A stretch of DNA of 64,000 nucleotides from Gossypium raimondii (GCF_025698545.1 NC_068569.1:25606001-25670000), one strand, 5' to 3'; positions 1-12,406 are shown, counted from the stretch's first letter. Made by a program: numbers and translations. The notes: generated by a model from the sequence alone, not told the origin.

Positions 1-1072
1 ACGATTTTTAAATTTACATTCCATAAATTATTCAAACACCTCAATTCGAGTTAATTGTCATTTTTCTTACTTAGCCCTATCTCCAACATTGCAACATATT
101 TTATGGATAGAAAGTATTTTCTTGTTTCATAATGAAACAAGGTAATATTGGTAAAATATTTAGAAGTACAAAATTAGTTGAAAGTAACAAATGAACTAAT
201 ATATCAATATTCGATATAATAAAATTTGTGATAGTTAATGCATTATATTTTTGTTAGCCTCAAAAATATTCTTAACTTTTAAAAGTTAATATCATATTGA
301 GATTTTGAACGAGTAAAAATTGATACCTATTTATTACATTATTATATTGGGTAAGAAATTTGTATTGAAAAATTCACCTACCTTTTCCTCTACTCTATTG
401 GAACTTCTACGCGTTTATTAATATTGTGGAGTTACATGCGAGAGTAAACTAAAAGTTTACTACTCCAAATATTTTAATTGTTTGGCATGATTAGTTAAAC
501 CATCTTAATCAATAATGTTGTGAAAAGATTTGAGTATTTACATGAATATCTATAAATAACTAGTATGTTCTTGACTTTAAAGAATTCTAATGTGCTGAGT
601 GTCCTTAAAGAATATAGATTATTAGAACCTTATTAGTTAGCTAAAATTGATATTAAATAATAAGGGGTGGCTGACAAGAGCAAAGGCCCATTGGGCTACT
701 CTCTTTGACCTGATAACATGGCCACTATGGAAGAATATGAACTTATTCTTTTTCAAGGCTTAGCATGGGCATAATAACAGAAACCATTAATATATTAGTA
801 AGTTGGGCAAGACAATACATTGATATCCAAACGTGGGTATTGTCTAAAAGTTCCAATGGAGAGTCAAGACAATTATTAGGAGAAGTATTAGGTTAAGTAG
901 GATTAGGGTTCTTTAATGTAGTTAGTCTTTTTCACACAAACACAAAAAATATTAAATTTATTGCATTTTTTAAATGAATATGGGTTCATTTATCCACCAA
1001 GTGGATGTTTTGATATAATTCTAGTAGATACATCTACAAAACTAATCATATATGAGTTATCAACTTACAATT
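1..1072. other. AT-rich intergenic DNA, no gene seen
   Basis: Only short, stop-rich frames are present and none resembles a protein I know. There is no inverted repeat or LTR edge that I could place. It is probably decayed transposon or plain intergenic DNA. Confidence 0.5.
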
Positions 1073-1345
1073 TGTCGTTTGTAAGTAATGTAAGATGCAG
1101 ATATCTTAGATAGATATGTGTTACTTTGAACTTACTCTAGTTGTGTTTTATTTAAATTTCATTTATTTTAATTATTTTAGTTTCTTTGTAATTTAAATTA
1201 GCTAGGATATCTCTTCATTGGTTGTTTGTTGAGATTTTTATGTATATGGACGAGGTATCTTTCTTTGTAAATACCTCATCTTGAATGAATAAACTTAAGT
1301 ATTCATTTCATATATTTATTCATTCTTTTTATGGTATTAGAGCTA
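1073..1345 (+). mobile_element. Possible Ty1/copia LTR end with primer-binding site
   Basis: The string TGGTATTAGAGC at 1332-1343 is one transition away from the initiator-tRNA-Met primer site (TGGTATCAGAGC) used by most plant copia elements. The AT-rich 260 bp before it, starting TGTCGTTTG, could be the matching LTR, but it does not end in CA. No gag or pol frame follows. I infer an old copia fragment; the left edge is a guess. Confidence 0.35.
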
Positions 1346-2233
1346 CTCTTGGAAGGGTATAGGATGGTGACACAAGATGCTCAATTTTATGTGTTTGCAA
1401 ATAATTTATAAGCTTTAATATTCTTTTCCAAAATCTATATGAAGAGAAAGAATTTATGTTTGGAACTTACACTCAAGCAACAGATGAAGTGTTTTAAAAT
1501 ATGTTGGACTTCATCTTTTATCTTTAAAGTGTGTAACCATATGTATTTTGAAAATTTAGCAACAAAAAAAAACATAATATCATTTTTATCAGTATATATA
1601 ATTGGTGACGACCCCGAGAAAAATAACTTCAAAAAATTTTGTACTATGTAAAGTGGGCGGCAGAACACCCTTTGGGAAATTATGTATACCGCCCACCCTA
1701 ATGCCAAGTAGACCTTAGTGGGCCTTTCATGTATTGGTACAATTATATTATCTATTTGGCTTTTAAATCAACATATATAATTTAATCAACCAACTAACTT
1801 ATTTTCTATTCCAATAGATTAATTAATTAATTAAAATAAATTTAATTCATTCATTTAATCAAATTATTTTCTCAAACTTTATTCTAATTGCATTAAAGTC
1901 ATTACAAATTTATTGTACCAAAATTTACGGGTAGATAAATTTAATTGTCTTGTTCATTAAAACTGCAATGATTAATTAAATTAATTCACATTTCGAACTT
2001 CAATTATTTAATGAATCAAATAATAATTTGAAGAAAATAATGTAACCTAAACTCTTGTTCATAGCAAGAAAACACATTCACTGAAAATAGTGATGCATGC
2101 GATCTATTTCTCAAATTCTTCATTTTCATTTATTCACTGTATTGGTTCAAATGCAAATTGTCAAGATTCGTATTGAGCTAGTAGGAGAGACCGATTGGAC
2201 ATATATAATTAAGGTTCAATAATTTGTAATTAA
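1346..2233. other. AT-rich intergenic DNA, no gene seen
   Basis: The short frames around 1435-1707 overlap on both strands and resemble no protein. The last 16 bases, 2218-2233, form one arm of the inverted repeat that flanks the plastid insertion listed next. Confidence 0.5.
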
Positions 2234-2477
2234 GTATTATCTGGAATGATTGGGCGTAAAGTGTCTGTAGGTGGCTTTTTAAGTCTGCCATCAAATCCTA
2301 GGGCTCAACTCTGGACAGGCGGTGGAAACTACCAAGTTGGAGTACGATAGGGGTAGAGGGAATTTCCAATGGAGCAGTGAAATGCGTAGAGATCAAAAAG
2401 AACACCAACAGCGAAAGCACTCTGTTGGGCCGACACCGACACTAATACTGATAGACGAAAGCTAGGGGAGCGAATGA
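2234..2477 (+). pseudogene. rrn16: Chloroplast 16S rRNA fragment in nuclear DNA (NUPT)
   Basis: This matches the central part of plastid 16S rRNA. Landmarks are GATTGGGCGTAAAG near 2248, GGTGGAAACTACCAAG near 2321, GTGAAATGCGTAGAGATC near 2376, and CGAAAGCACTCTG followed by the GACGAAAGCTAGGGGAGCG block ending near 2474. About 244 bp are present, so it cannot make a functional rRNA. Most differences from the plastid sequence as I remember it are C-to-T or G-to-A, as expected from deamination of methylated cytosines after transfer to the nucleus. It is therefore a nuclear plastid insertion of some age. A bacterial rRNA is unlikely because of the plastid-specific signature bases. Confidence 0.9.
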
Positions 2478-3854
2478 GTTCCGACTCTTCGTCTATTAAT
2501 TACAATATTATTTAATCACGAAGTCAATCCACTTGAAGTATCATGACTGAACTCTCTTCATTATATACCATTATGAAAGTAACTTATTAAGCGTCCGTCT
2601 AATAATTTTGTCATATGTGTGTTATCCTCATATGATAACCACTATATCTTCCTTCATGAAAAACTCAATTGCTAACTAATAGTAATTAAATCATTCATTC
2701 TAGACAGATAACATGTGATCACGTTACTCTTCTATCTATCATGTAATGCTTATAAGAGGATACCATTTACCATTTATTAGGCTATGAATTCCACTACTGT
2801 AAGCAAAGTCATGCAATGTAGAAGTCATATACCCAACGTACCAACTTTTATCTTTATTGCCAATTGAACTCAAGCATTTGTACATAAAGCATATGCGTAA
2901 CGCATGTATAGTCAGTCACTTACTTAGGATTAAGGTAAGTCATATTATGAATTTTACAAGTGAACAAATCCGTAGATGGATTTAGGATTTATTCCACTTG
3001 GATATTATCTGATGTATTGCTAGTCTAGACAATTATACCTATGTTTCTATATTTTGAGAGTTACTACTCCGATACCTAGTACAAGGTATCTCCCCAATTG
3101 AACTTGATAAATGACATAATAGTTATTGAATAGACAAGGATCCGTCTTGCTCAAAGCATAAGTATATTTCAAAAAAAAATTTTTACTATAAATATCACAA
3201 ATCGATTCGATTTTCAAAATTTTATTTTTCTATTATACTAAAAAATCATTTTTAAACCAAAATTTTCCAAACATAGATTCTTCACACTTAATTCTTGCTA
3301 ATACATGATCCACCACAACTTCCCATGCAAAATTGTCACCTTAATTCCATCCTTTAAACGATTTAGCTCCTCTAGAATATTCACTCTCTCAATCATCCAA
3401 GAATTAATCCTGGAATAGTTAGTGGAAATTCATAGCTAAGAACATGATTGTCCACTTAATTTAAGTTTTGGTCTATTTGCTTGTAAGGGCCTTGGTCATT
3501 TATTCACTTAACCCTTTTGGTTTCCACTAATTAAATTCTAAATCTCCACATTGGACATGTTACTTTGCGAACTTCTACAAAATAATCCATAGACCATTTT
3601 AAAAATAGTTCATTTACGATGCCATATTTAAGGATGCAATTGGATGAAGCAACGCGGATTTTTCTCACCCTGTCCCCGCCTTGAAGCTTGACCAATTCTC
3701 CCTGAACCTAAAATTTAATAGGAGATCCGACTTTGACTCCAACTTTGACTCGATCAACTCAAATTTAATTTAATTGTTTTATTTTGAAACAAATGATGTT
3801 AATTGTTTTTTTAGACTTAAAACTTAATATATTTATTTACTGAAAGCAAAACAA
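2478..3854. other. Intergenic DNA, unidentified
   Basis: There is no long frame. Bases 2496-2512 are the second arm of an inverted repeat around the plastid insertion. Composition between about 2520 and 3160 is less AT-rich and looks like old retrotransposon DNA, but no LTR edge, primer site or protein trace could be fixed. Confidence 0.4.
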
Positions 3855-5096
3855 GGGCCCTATTTGGCAATTGGCTGATAGCCAATTGCAATGATTGGTT
3901 TGACCAACTGATTCTATTAACAGTTTATTTAAAAGTGTTTGGTAAAACTTAGCTGATAGCTGAAAGCTGATATGTGTAAAATGACAAATAATAGCATGAC
4001 AAATTTTGTTGTTAATTATTTATTTGTTTATAATACTTTAGTCTTTATTGTGTGAAATTATTGAAATAAAACACTATTACCAAAGAATTGAAACATCCTT
4101 TATGGAAATTAATTAGTGAATATTTTAAAATTTAAATAAACAAATTTCTTAAGGTCCTTTTTGCAAATATTAACCTTGTGGAAATTGATAAATATTAATA
4201 GTGTATCCATATAATTGTAAACTATATTCTTAGTGATAATTATGTCATGTTCTTAGTATGTAAATTAGTAATAATTATGTCACACTTTGAATAAATTTGT
4301 CGAGTAGCATGTTTCAATTAATATAAAGTTGCATAAAAATCATTTTACACAAGTAAATTGAAAATAAATTAAGCATACATAAATATTCAAGAAATAGATA
4401 CATATCCAAACAAATAAAAACAAATATTTAAGAAACACAACGTTGTCGTTTAGCTGCCATCAAACTGGTAGTGATGTTATTATGAACTTTTGTCATTTCA
4501 TTAGTACTCATATGCTCAACTTCTTGAGCGGAAATGTATTCGGTATCCGAAAATGCTTCTTGAGGAATAAAATTCGAATTTGCATCTATGACCGTAAATG
4601 TTGGGTCAAGAACTTTACTTAATTTGATGTAGTTATGTAATGCAAATGTAGCACAAGTTATCCTATTTTGATATTGAGACAAATATATTGGCATTTTCGC
4701 TAAAACCTTCCACTGCGCCTTTAAAATGCCAAATGCCCTCTCAATATAACTTCTATAAGGATGAATGGGCTCGATTGAAAATTTCTCGTGACAATGTTGA
4801 TTTTTGTAGATTTACGATGGATTTTGTTTTTGTTTTTTTGAGATTTACTTTGGACTTTGGAGGTGAAAGAGAGTAATTTTTGAGCAAGCATGATCAGATG
4901 TCATTCAACATATCTCATTCCCAATCAGCTGTTGAGAAAAGCTGTCCAACCCAGCATTTTTTGTTTTGGAGGTTTTAACTTAATAAGTTCTTACAGACCT
5001 TTATTCACCAAATACTATAATTGGAGAGTTTGACTACCTAATTCTCCATTTGTGTCTAAATCATCTAAAAAAGGCCCAAAGCTCTATTTACGGAAC
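3855..5096 (-). mobile_element. PIF/Harbinger DNA transposon remnant with transposase C-terminus
   Basis: On the minus strand, roughly 4800 down to 4430, the translation contains SYIERAFGILKAQWKVLAKM followed by ITCATFALHNYIKL. This is the C-terminal signature of PIF/Harbinger (DDE_4) transposases. The rest of the transposase is missing, so this is an internally deleted element. The left end (GGCCCTATTTGGCAA) and the next about 100 bp are close to a shorter copy inside the Mn-SOD gene at 24,011-24,620. Both share TTTGACCAACTGATTC and TTTATTTAAAAGTGTTT. The right end, near GGAACACCTAC, is poorly conserved, and I see no clear 3-bp target duplication here. The element cannot move by itself. Confidence 0.7.
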
Positions 5097-6081
5097 ACCT
5101 ACAATATATATCAAGAGCATTTTTTATAAATATCTTGAGGTGGAACAGATTTACCTCAAACCCAATTCGACCTGCTTCAAACTTGATTTTCCAAAAAAAT
5201 CCGACCCTAATGAATCAAACCCGGTCGGCACCGGTTGATATTGGTTTTATTTTTTTCCACCCTAGCCATATTCAATAAAAATAATAAATAATTTCTGAGA
5301 ATTATAATGTTAAAATTTTGGAGTGTTTCATACAACTTGATATAATATTGCACGAAATATGTGACATGAAGATAATTTTATGGCTTAGCTGAAAGAATGA
5401 GATATTAAAAGAAGTTGAACGAAAGTTATTTTTCCCAAGTTTTTCTTCATGCATAATTTCTAGAAGAATAATGATATAGATGTTCAAAAATTCGTTCTAA
5501 TGAGATTAGTATATAAAATTAGAATCCGGATATTAAGTGATGTTATTACGAAGAGAGTAAAAATATGTTACGCTTTTAATAATACAGTAATATTAATATT
5601 ATGCACTCTTTTTATCTCATTGGAATTTACTTGGTAAATATTTTATCAATATGTATATTTTAATTATAGATATGTTATGAGATAAATTATTTTATTATTC
5701 ATAATATTTTCTTTAATACTTAGTATCACTTACTATTTTAAATTAATAAATTTAATTATTATTTGATTTTAGATATTATGTCAAAAGTAATGTAATGATT
5801 GCTTGTAGTTGAACTTGTGATTCAAATTATCTTATCTAATTACTTAATATATATTTTTTCGTTACTTTTAAAATGTTATTTTATGCTCTCAATTAATTTT
5901 CAAAATTAATAAATTAAATATATTTTATTAAAAATCCTATTGGAAGGCAGGGAAGTAAGTAATTGATGATGATATTGATATGGTCTGCAACGTCTAGCAA
6001 TGTTGATGGAAGCCGGCGTGGCAGTGGCACTTATCCCATGTAATGTAGGGATTTAATTAAAAGAATCATTCCTGCCCAACA
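5097..6081. other. AT-rich upstream region of the TRM1-type gene
   Basis: Very AT-rich, with no frame of interest. It should include the promoter of the gene starting at 6092, but no unambiguous TATA box stands out because the whole stretch is A/T. Confidence 0.4.
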
Positions 6082-6091
6082 TTTTCCCGCC
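6082..6091 (+). promoter_or_regulatory. E2F-like site touching the TRM1 start codon
   Basis: TTTTCCCGCC directly precedes the ATG at 6092 and fits the plant E2F consensus (TTTCCCGC). It lies in the 5' leader and is GC-rich in an AT-rich setting. Function is inferred from the motif only. Confidence 0.35.
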
Positions 6092-8494
6092 ATGCTCTCT
6101 CTCAATCCTAAAACCCTATCCCCTTCCCCCTTCAATCTCAGGTCCTTTCTAATCCCCAAAAAACCCTCAATCTCTTCTCCATCCTTATGCGTTAACTCCA
6201 CAACTTGCTGTCAACCCAATCAAATTACCGAAAGGGGTATCCTTTTCGACACCGGCGACACCTTTTTCCGCCACGAAAGCGCCACCGGCCGAGACCTCGG
6301 GGTCCTTTCAGCTGCACTCTACAAGCAATCCAAAGGCCAATTAAGAGTCCTCGATGCAATGTGCGGCTGCGGAATCCGGTCACTTCGCTACCTCGTCGAA
6401 TCCAAAGCCGATTTCGTGTTAGCCAACGACGCAAACGAGAGCCACAGGAGGGTTATTTTGGATAATTTAGCACAAGTCGAGAGGTTGGAAGGGGAAAAAA
6501 AGAGATGGGTAGTGACGCATTGCGAAGCTAATCGGATTTTAACGGATTGTTATTTGCAAAGGGATTATTTTGATTATATTGACTTAGATTCGTTTGGGAG
6601 TGATTCGTCTTTCTTTTTAAGGGCTGCGTTTAGCAGTTTGAAACTTGATGGATTGGTTTATGTTACTTCTACTGATGGGTATTCATCAGGCGGTCACCGC
6701 CCTTTTCAGTGAGTTTTCTTTTTTTAACCTCCATTGTTTTTTCTCTTGCAATTTTGGTTGCCACTTTTCAATTTCAAACAATATAACTAATAATTAAAGT
6801 TTTGGTCTGTCATGGCATTTCGGTTGCTACTGTCTCTCGTCTTGTCTTGATTGGTTTTATTTCTGCTATTGCTATAGCAGAACCAAATTGAATAGTTTCA
6901 TTTCATGGTTTGCTCCAATGGGTTTTTGCAACTGCTGATGTCCTAGCATATTAAGAGTTGTCTGTGGACTCATGCTAATGGTTCTTTTTAATGAATTATT
7001 TTTCGATTCAGTGCCCTGTTCTCACTGATTTTGCAAATATGAGTTTCGATAGCTGCTTAAATAGTGATGTATAATAGTCTTTCAAGCCCTTATGTGCTCC
7101 CTAATGAATCGGATTAGGAATCATCGGTAACCATGACATTGGATACTTTCTGTTTTAATTGTCTCTGATGAGTTAATTATTTCTGTTTATGGGTGTATAT
7201 ATTAGTTCATTATCAGCATTTGGAGCATATGTTCGTCCAATGCCGTATGCAAACGAGCTTGGTTTGCGAATCCTTATAGGTGGTGCTGTGAGGGAGGCTT
7301 CTGTTCTAGGCTATCGTGTTACCCCACTTTTTTCATACTACTCTTACCATGGACCTGTTTTCAGAGTCTTGCTCCGAATGAATCGAGGGAAGCTACCTGA
7401 GAAGAGGTGATATATATATATATATAAAATCTGTACCTTTTTAGCCGTCTTTTAGTACTTATTTGATGTTTTCATATTAATGATAGGGATTATGGTTTCA
7501 TCTGCTACTGCAACCGCTGTGGAAATTCTCAAGCAGTTTCATGGGATGAACTTGGTCAAATCAGATGTCCTTGCAATAACTCAACAAAAGTATAATTTCG
7601 TTTCATGATGTGTGTGCATTTAACTTTGGTTTTGTGCTTTCCTTTATTTTTTCTGTTTTTATTCCAAGTCATGAAAGCTTCCCTTGCACTCTGCAATGTC
7701 AAAAACTGCTTATTCTGTACCTACGTTAAGCATTGTTTCTGCTTTTTCAACTGGAGGGGATACAGGCTTATGCTAAATTTGCTGTCAATTTTTACAGGAT
7801 GCTGCATCACTTGTTGTATCAGGCCCTTTGTGGACAGGACCTCTTCATAGTGGTGCTTATATCATGGAAATGTTAAATTTGGCTGAGCAGTGGGGGTGGG
7901 TGGGCAAAGATGCAGGGACTGGTCTAGAAAAGCTGCTGAAACGGATGTTGGAAGAAAGTGACCCCAGATTACCATTTGGATATATCAAACTGGATGAGGT
8001 CCCTCCCATGGTTTTTCCCCCAAAAGCATTTGCTCTTATACTTGAATTGCCTGATGTTAGGTAATGATTTTCGCTTCAACTTTATCAGGTGGCTAGTCGT
8101 GCACAAACAAATACTCCTTCCATAAGTACTATCATGAGCAGCCTTCACAAGGTATTCTACTTCTATGTTCTTCTCTGTTCACAAGCATTCGAACTGCAAT
8201 TACGTAGAAAAGGATGTGTTTTGCTCTTGTAGACATAAGAATATCATGGGACCTAGAATGACTTGCTTTAAGACAAGGAGGGTTTAGCAGAAAAAAAGAA
8301 TAAAAACAAGAAAGAAATCAGGATAAAGATAGGGTTAGTTTGTGTCATGGCTCAAAACCAGCAATGAAGTGACTGTGTTTATGTTGCAGGAGGGGTATGC
8401 AGCAAGTAGATCACACATTGCCCACAATGCGATCAAGACAGATTGTCCAATGGCAGGATGCATCAGGATTGCCAAGAAAATACACGGGTGCTAA
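6092..8494 (+). CDS. TRM1: tRNA (guanine-26,N2-N2)-dimethyltransferase, TRM1 family, probably plastid or mitochondrial
   Basis: The enzyme uses S-adenosylmethionine to methylate N2 of guanosine 26 in tRNA. Exons are 6092-6708, 7206-7406, 7487-7589, 7798-7998, 8089-8151 and 8390-8494. All introns are GT-AG, the phases match, and the sum is 1,290 nt (429 aa). Family motifs are GILFDTGDTFFRHESATGRD (residues 49-68), the methyl-donor motif VLDAMCGCGIRSLRY (86-100), IDLDSFGS (163-170), STDGYSSGGHR (193-203), RPMPYANELGLR early in exon 2, a Cys cluster (CYCNRCG ... RCPC) in exon 3, and EGYAASRSHI in exon 6. The Ser/Pro-rich first 40 residues look like an organelle transit peptide. The length fits the short plant paralogue (Arabidopsis At3g56330 type, from memory) rather than the nuclear enzymes of about 590 aa. 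The start is the only ATG before the conserved block. It converges with eS26, 725 bp apart. Confidence 0.92.
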
Positions 8495-9219
8495 GAATTA
8501 CAAGCTTTGAAGGCATTAATCTTAAGCTTGTAACAGCTAGGGAACAGAAGCTACTCCCTGTTGCCCTACCAGCTGTTATACTCATTTGACGAAGAAAAGC
8601 ACATTGCAACTCAGCTCTGAACAACCAGACATTTGTAGTCAGATGGATAGAGTTGTTCTAGCTTGTTTGAGTCTTGGAACAGATTTTGCCACTCGCTTGG
8701 TTAGAGATGGGATTCGAGTATGTACAAGTAATGCAGAGTTGGGGGTACTCGAGTTTGAGTTGGCAACCAATCACACCGGGATCTGTTGAATCTAAAGATT
8801 CAAGCTAACCTTAAATTGTTTGGATCAAGAATATATCACATCTGACCAACTTTTGCGCGTTCTATGTCAGAATGAAAGCCTTTATAAAGCGTTAAAGAAT
8901 TCCAGTCTGATGCCCTTTGATTCCTACACTACATTTTGAAATAAAATTATATAATACCATTTTACTTGCACGGCCTTACTTGAAAACCCCCATTCAAGAG
9001 CGAGGTTCATTTTGGATAATCATATGCAACTAAACAGAAATTATGAAGTTCCAAGTTCCAACAAGTATTCTCAACCACTCAATACTTTCCAGATTTAACA
9101 AAGTATCGAACTTTAAAACAATAAAAAAAACTCCCTACATGATCCAAGTTCTCAAAATCCAAGCAACCATATCTCAAAGCAAAAAACGAAATACAAATTC
9201 ATCTTAAACTTCAAAAGCC
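8495..9219. other. Convergent 3' ends of TRM1 and eS26
   Basis: This stretch holds the 3' untranslated regions of the two convergent genes. A plus-strand AATAAA at 8940-8945 is a plausible poly(A) signal for TRM1. The frame at 8586-8789 starts after the TRM1 stop and shows no family similarity. Confidence 0.5.
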
Positions 9220-11017
9220 TTATGCACGAGCAGGAGCCGCTACACCAGGACGAGGAGCCTGACCAGGCTGACCAGGCTTTGGCATATCATCCTGAAAAGA
9301 TTTGAAATCAGACAATTAACGAAAGCTTCTGAAAGAAGAGGAAAAAGAAATTGGACATACATTTCAACAACCCTGAGACCATCAACTATACATTGTGTAG
9401 TGCAATTAAATTTTTCTTAGCAAATACATTATTCTTTATTATTGAAAAAATATTCCACAGCGAATTAAGTATGCTACACCCAAATGACTGCTAAAATCCC
9501 AACAACTATAGCTACCTGTGTAACCCGCCATGCATAATCTATTGGAAACTATCTTATGATGATCAGCGTGCCACCAAAATGGCAACTGATAAAGTGATTT
9601 GGATGGATTTTTAACATGAGGGAACAGTCAATCCCAAAAGCAAATAAAATTTCAGCAAAAGGTGCCAGACCACTCCCTTGAAATATGCAAAGGATGGATC
9701 ACAATCAGAAAAAGTAGGGATCTCTAAGTTTCAGGTGTAGCTAAATTCTACAATCCCTTTGGTCTCTATGAGCTCCAGTCCACATAAATTATCTTAATTC
9801 TAAGGAATTTTCCATCCTGTAATGATCAATATGCCACCAAAAAAGGCCACTGACAAAGTGATTTAGATGGATATTGAATTTAAGGGACTTCTTCATCCCT
9901 TAAGCACTTAGAGAGTTCTGCAAAAGGGGCAGACATGAGTCCCTAAAGAATAGTATCTTTATAAACATAGCAGATAGAATCATTCTAATGATAGTTGATG
10001 ACAAAAATCAGCAAAGTCAAAGTTCTACCAGTCCCGTGGATGACTTCCATATATCAGTTATTTTAGATTCAGAGGCATTTTCCATCCCAAAATGATCATA
10101 AGCAACCAAATAAGGCAGATGGCTATTAGGTATTAGGGACTAATTCATCCCTAAAGCCATGGAAACTTCTGCTCAAAAGGCAGACTAGCAGCCCCTGAAG
10201 ATTTTCCAAAAGACCCTTTTCTCATTCTATATAATTCATAGGTTACAAAATCTATAAGGAGTTTATTAGCTCAAATTCCATTAACAACCTTACACTAATG
10301 ATAACCAACCCAAGCAAGGTGAGAGGAACCACATTCCATTCACATAACAAAATAGATCATTGACAGTGAAAAGCATGATATCAGGGATTATAAGATGTAC
10401 CCTGCGTCTAATGAAGCGCTGAGGCGGGTCACGTTTCCTCCTGTCAGTGCGGGATCGGACCCTCACAACGTGGGAATGGATCGCACATGAAACACAGTAT
10501 TGCATCTTCACATACAGCTTGGGCAGAGTGTACGCTACATAACATCAACCAAATGATGAATCCAAAAATAAACAATAAAATCAGAAATTTTGGTTTTATA
10601 AGAGGCATTAAATGAGGAATTACTGTCATAGACGCAGGCTTCCTGGACATCCCTGACAGCAGCTTGCTCCACGATGTTCCTCACAAGAAACCTCTTGATT
10701 GACTTATCCTTTACCCATTCGAAACAAAAGGGAAAAGAATAAGAAAACAATATATGTGTGAAATGAATCATAATAAAAACCCAAAGACCCAGGTAAGAAA
10801 ACCATATGTGAAGTACCTTAGGGCAACATTTACCGCAGTTAGAGCAGCGGATGAACTTGACATGGCCACGGCCATGTTTGTTTCGGCCACCATTCCTACG
10901 CTTGAATGTCTACAAAGCAATAAAGATCCAATCAGAGTGATCAAATTAGTGAAAAAATATTAAATTTTGATAAAGGCCCAGAAGCAAACAATAAAGATGA
11001 AATGAAGAACAGACCAT
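9220..11017 (-). CDS. RPS26: Cytosolic 40S ribosomal protein eS26
   Basis: This is a structural protein of the small ribosomal subunit near the mRNA exit site. Exons in transcript order are 11017-11015 (only the ATG), 10909-10817, 10708-10624, 10534-10401 and 9291-9220, summing to 387 nt (128 aa), the usual size. After the Met comes [19 protein letters not shown], then the zinc-binding [11 protein letters not shown], then [39 protein letters not shown], and a Pro/Gly/Ala tail ([13 protein letters not shown]). All four introns have GT-AG ends and consistent phase. The ATG|GT junction, in which the first coding exon is just the start codon, gives the canonical MTFKRR start. The gene looks intact and is probably constitutively expressed. 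The codon after VYD is split across an intron and reads Thr. Confidence 0.96.
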
Positions 11018-11179
11018 GGCTAGAGGGTTGAAGTGTTTTTTGGAGGCTCTTTGCTTCTGCTCGCTAACAACTAGGGTTTTGGCTTGTAAAAAAAGGGCAA
11101 GTTTGGGGGGAAAATGATGTTTTTATATCACGGCGAGTTTGTCTTGTGAAGCCCTAATTTTTTACTTATACAAAAAAAG
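11018..11179 (-). promoter_or_regulatory. eS26 leader and promoter with telo-box
   Basis: Reading on the minus strand, AAACCCTA lies at 11079-11072, about 55 bp upstream of the start codon, inside a short leader. This telo-box is a common element of plant ribosomal protein genes. A GC-containing stretch up to about 11150 precedes it. A TATA box is not evident, which is normal for this class. Confidence 0.6.
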
Positions 11180-11806
11180 GGAAAAATTACAAGTTTAGTC
11201 ACTATTATATGGTTTGAATTACATTTTGGTCACTAAATTCTAAAAAAAGTTATTATGAGATCACTAATGTTATTAATTTGTTATGTTATGGCCACTGAGA
11301 CATTAACAGTATAACGGTGAGCTAACGTGATCCTTAATAGTATTTTCTTAATTTTTTTCCACCCTTTTCAAGTGAGACCTCTCTCTCTCCTTCTTCTCCT
11401 TATCCTTTCCATGGTCTCTTTCTTCAAAAATTTTCCTACACTTTTCTTCCATTGCAAGATATTGGTATTATTTTCATCACGAAATATGATCAATACCAAC
11501 ACATTTTTTATTATTATCTTTATCAACTTCCATAGGAAATAATGACAATATTTGGTAATCGAAAAAGAGTGAAAAATGAAGTGAGAACAAAATAGAAAGA
11601 AAAAAAAAGTTCAGAAGGGAAGGTGAAAAAAAAAACATTGTTAAAGGCCACATGAACTTCTTGTTACACCGTTAATGGCAGGTAATAGCTTAGTGACTAT
11701 AACATAATAAATTGATAACGCTAGAAATTAAATAATAATTTTTAAAATTTATTGATCAAATCGTAATTTGAACCATATATAAGCTGCTAAACTTGTAATT
11801 TACTCT
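11180..11806. mobile_element. Inverted-repeat (MITE-like) element
   Basis: The left end reads AAATTACAAGTTTAGTC (11185 onward) and continues with TATGGTTTGAATTAC. The right end (about 11772-11800) contains the reverse complement of both blocks, giving terminal inverted repeats of at least 40 bp with some mismatches. The centre has no transposase. The TTAGTCACT and GCCGTTA-type blocks are shared with the foldbacks at 27,059 and 27,788, so all three belong to one nonautonomous family. No clear target duplication was found, so the edges are approximate. Confidence 0.6.
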
Positions 11807-12406
11807 TTAAAAATTGTATAGTACCTCAAATTTTTGAGTTATTTATGTTATTTTTCTTTTCTTTTCATGGTTCAATCAATTTTTTATATAAATATTGTTG
11901 TTTTAAGATTATTTATTAAAATACACTTTTTAATAAAAATATAAATTTTAATTTTGATATGTGTAAAGATCAGGTCAAATATATTGATTTGAGATTGATT
12001 GCTCATAAGTCCAATTACTTGAATTTAATACAATAGATTTTAACATTCGTGAGTGTCGAGTTTCCTTTAAATTAAATTTGAATGATTGTGCATACACATC
12101 TTACAAATACTCTCCTCCCTTTTAATTTTTACACTAAAATCCAACCCTAAGTTCCTTCTCTCCTCTCCTAAGCACTCTAACTGTCAAATTCTCTTTCCTA
12201 ATTTGAAGTTCTATCCATTGTAAAATGGGTCTATTAAGGCTATAGGATCACAAATTAGCATATTGCATAAGCATGGTAAAATCTTCTGTCATGAGATTTT
12301 GTTATTATTAAAATTTAATATTATTTTTTATATTGCAATAAATAAAAATTAATTATTAATTATTTTCTCAATTATTAACAAGATAAAAAATAAATTATTT
12401 GATCTC
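11807..12406. other. AT-rich intergenic DNA, no gene seen
   Basis: No frame, repeat edge or promoter could be recognised. It ends at the target duplication of the LINE. Confidence 0.5.

Noticed and set aside
2234-2477. Bacterial contamination or a functional rRNA gene
   Set aside because: Only about 244 bp of 16S are present, with plastid signatures and transition-type decay, in continuous plant repeat DNA.
7605-7797. Open frame between TRM1 exons 3 and 4
   Set aside because: Splice sites at 7590 and 7797 and family continuity (NNSTK to DAASLVVSGPLW) show that it is intron.
7999-8062. Extension of TRM1 exon 4 (VPPMVFPPKAFAL...)
   Set aside because: It leads to a stop and lacks family similarity. 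Using the donor at 7999 restores the expected sequence LDE-VASRAQTN.
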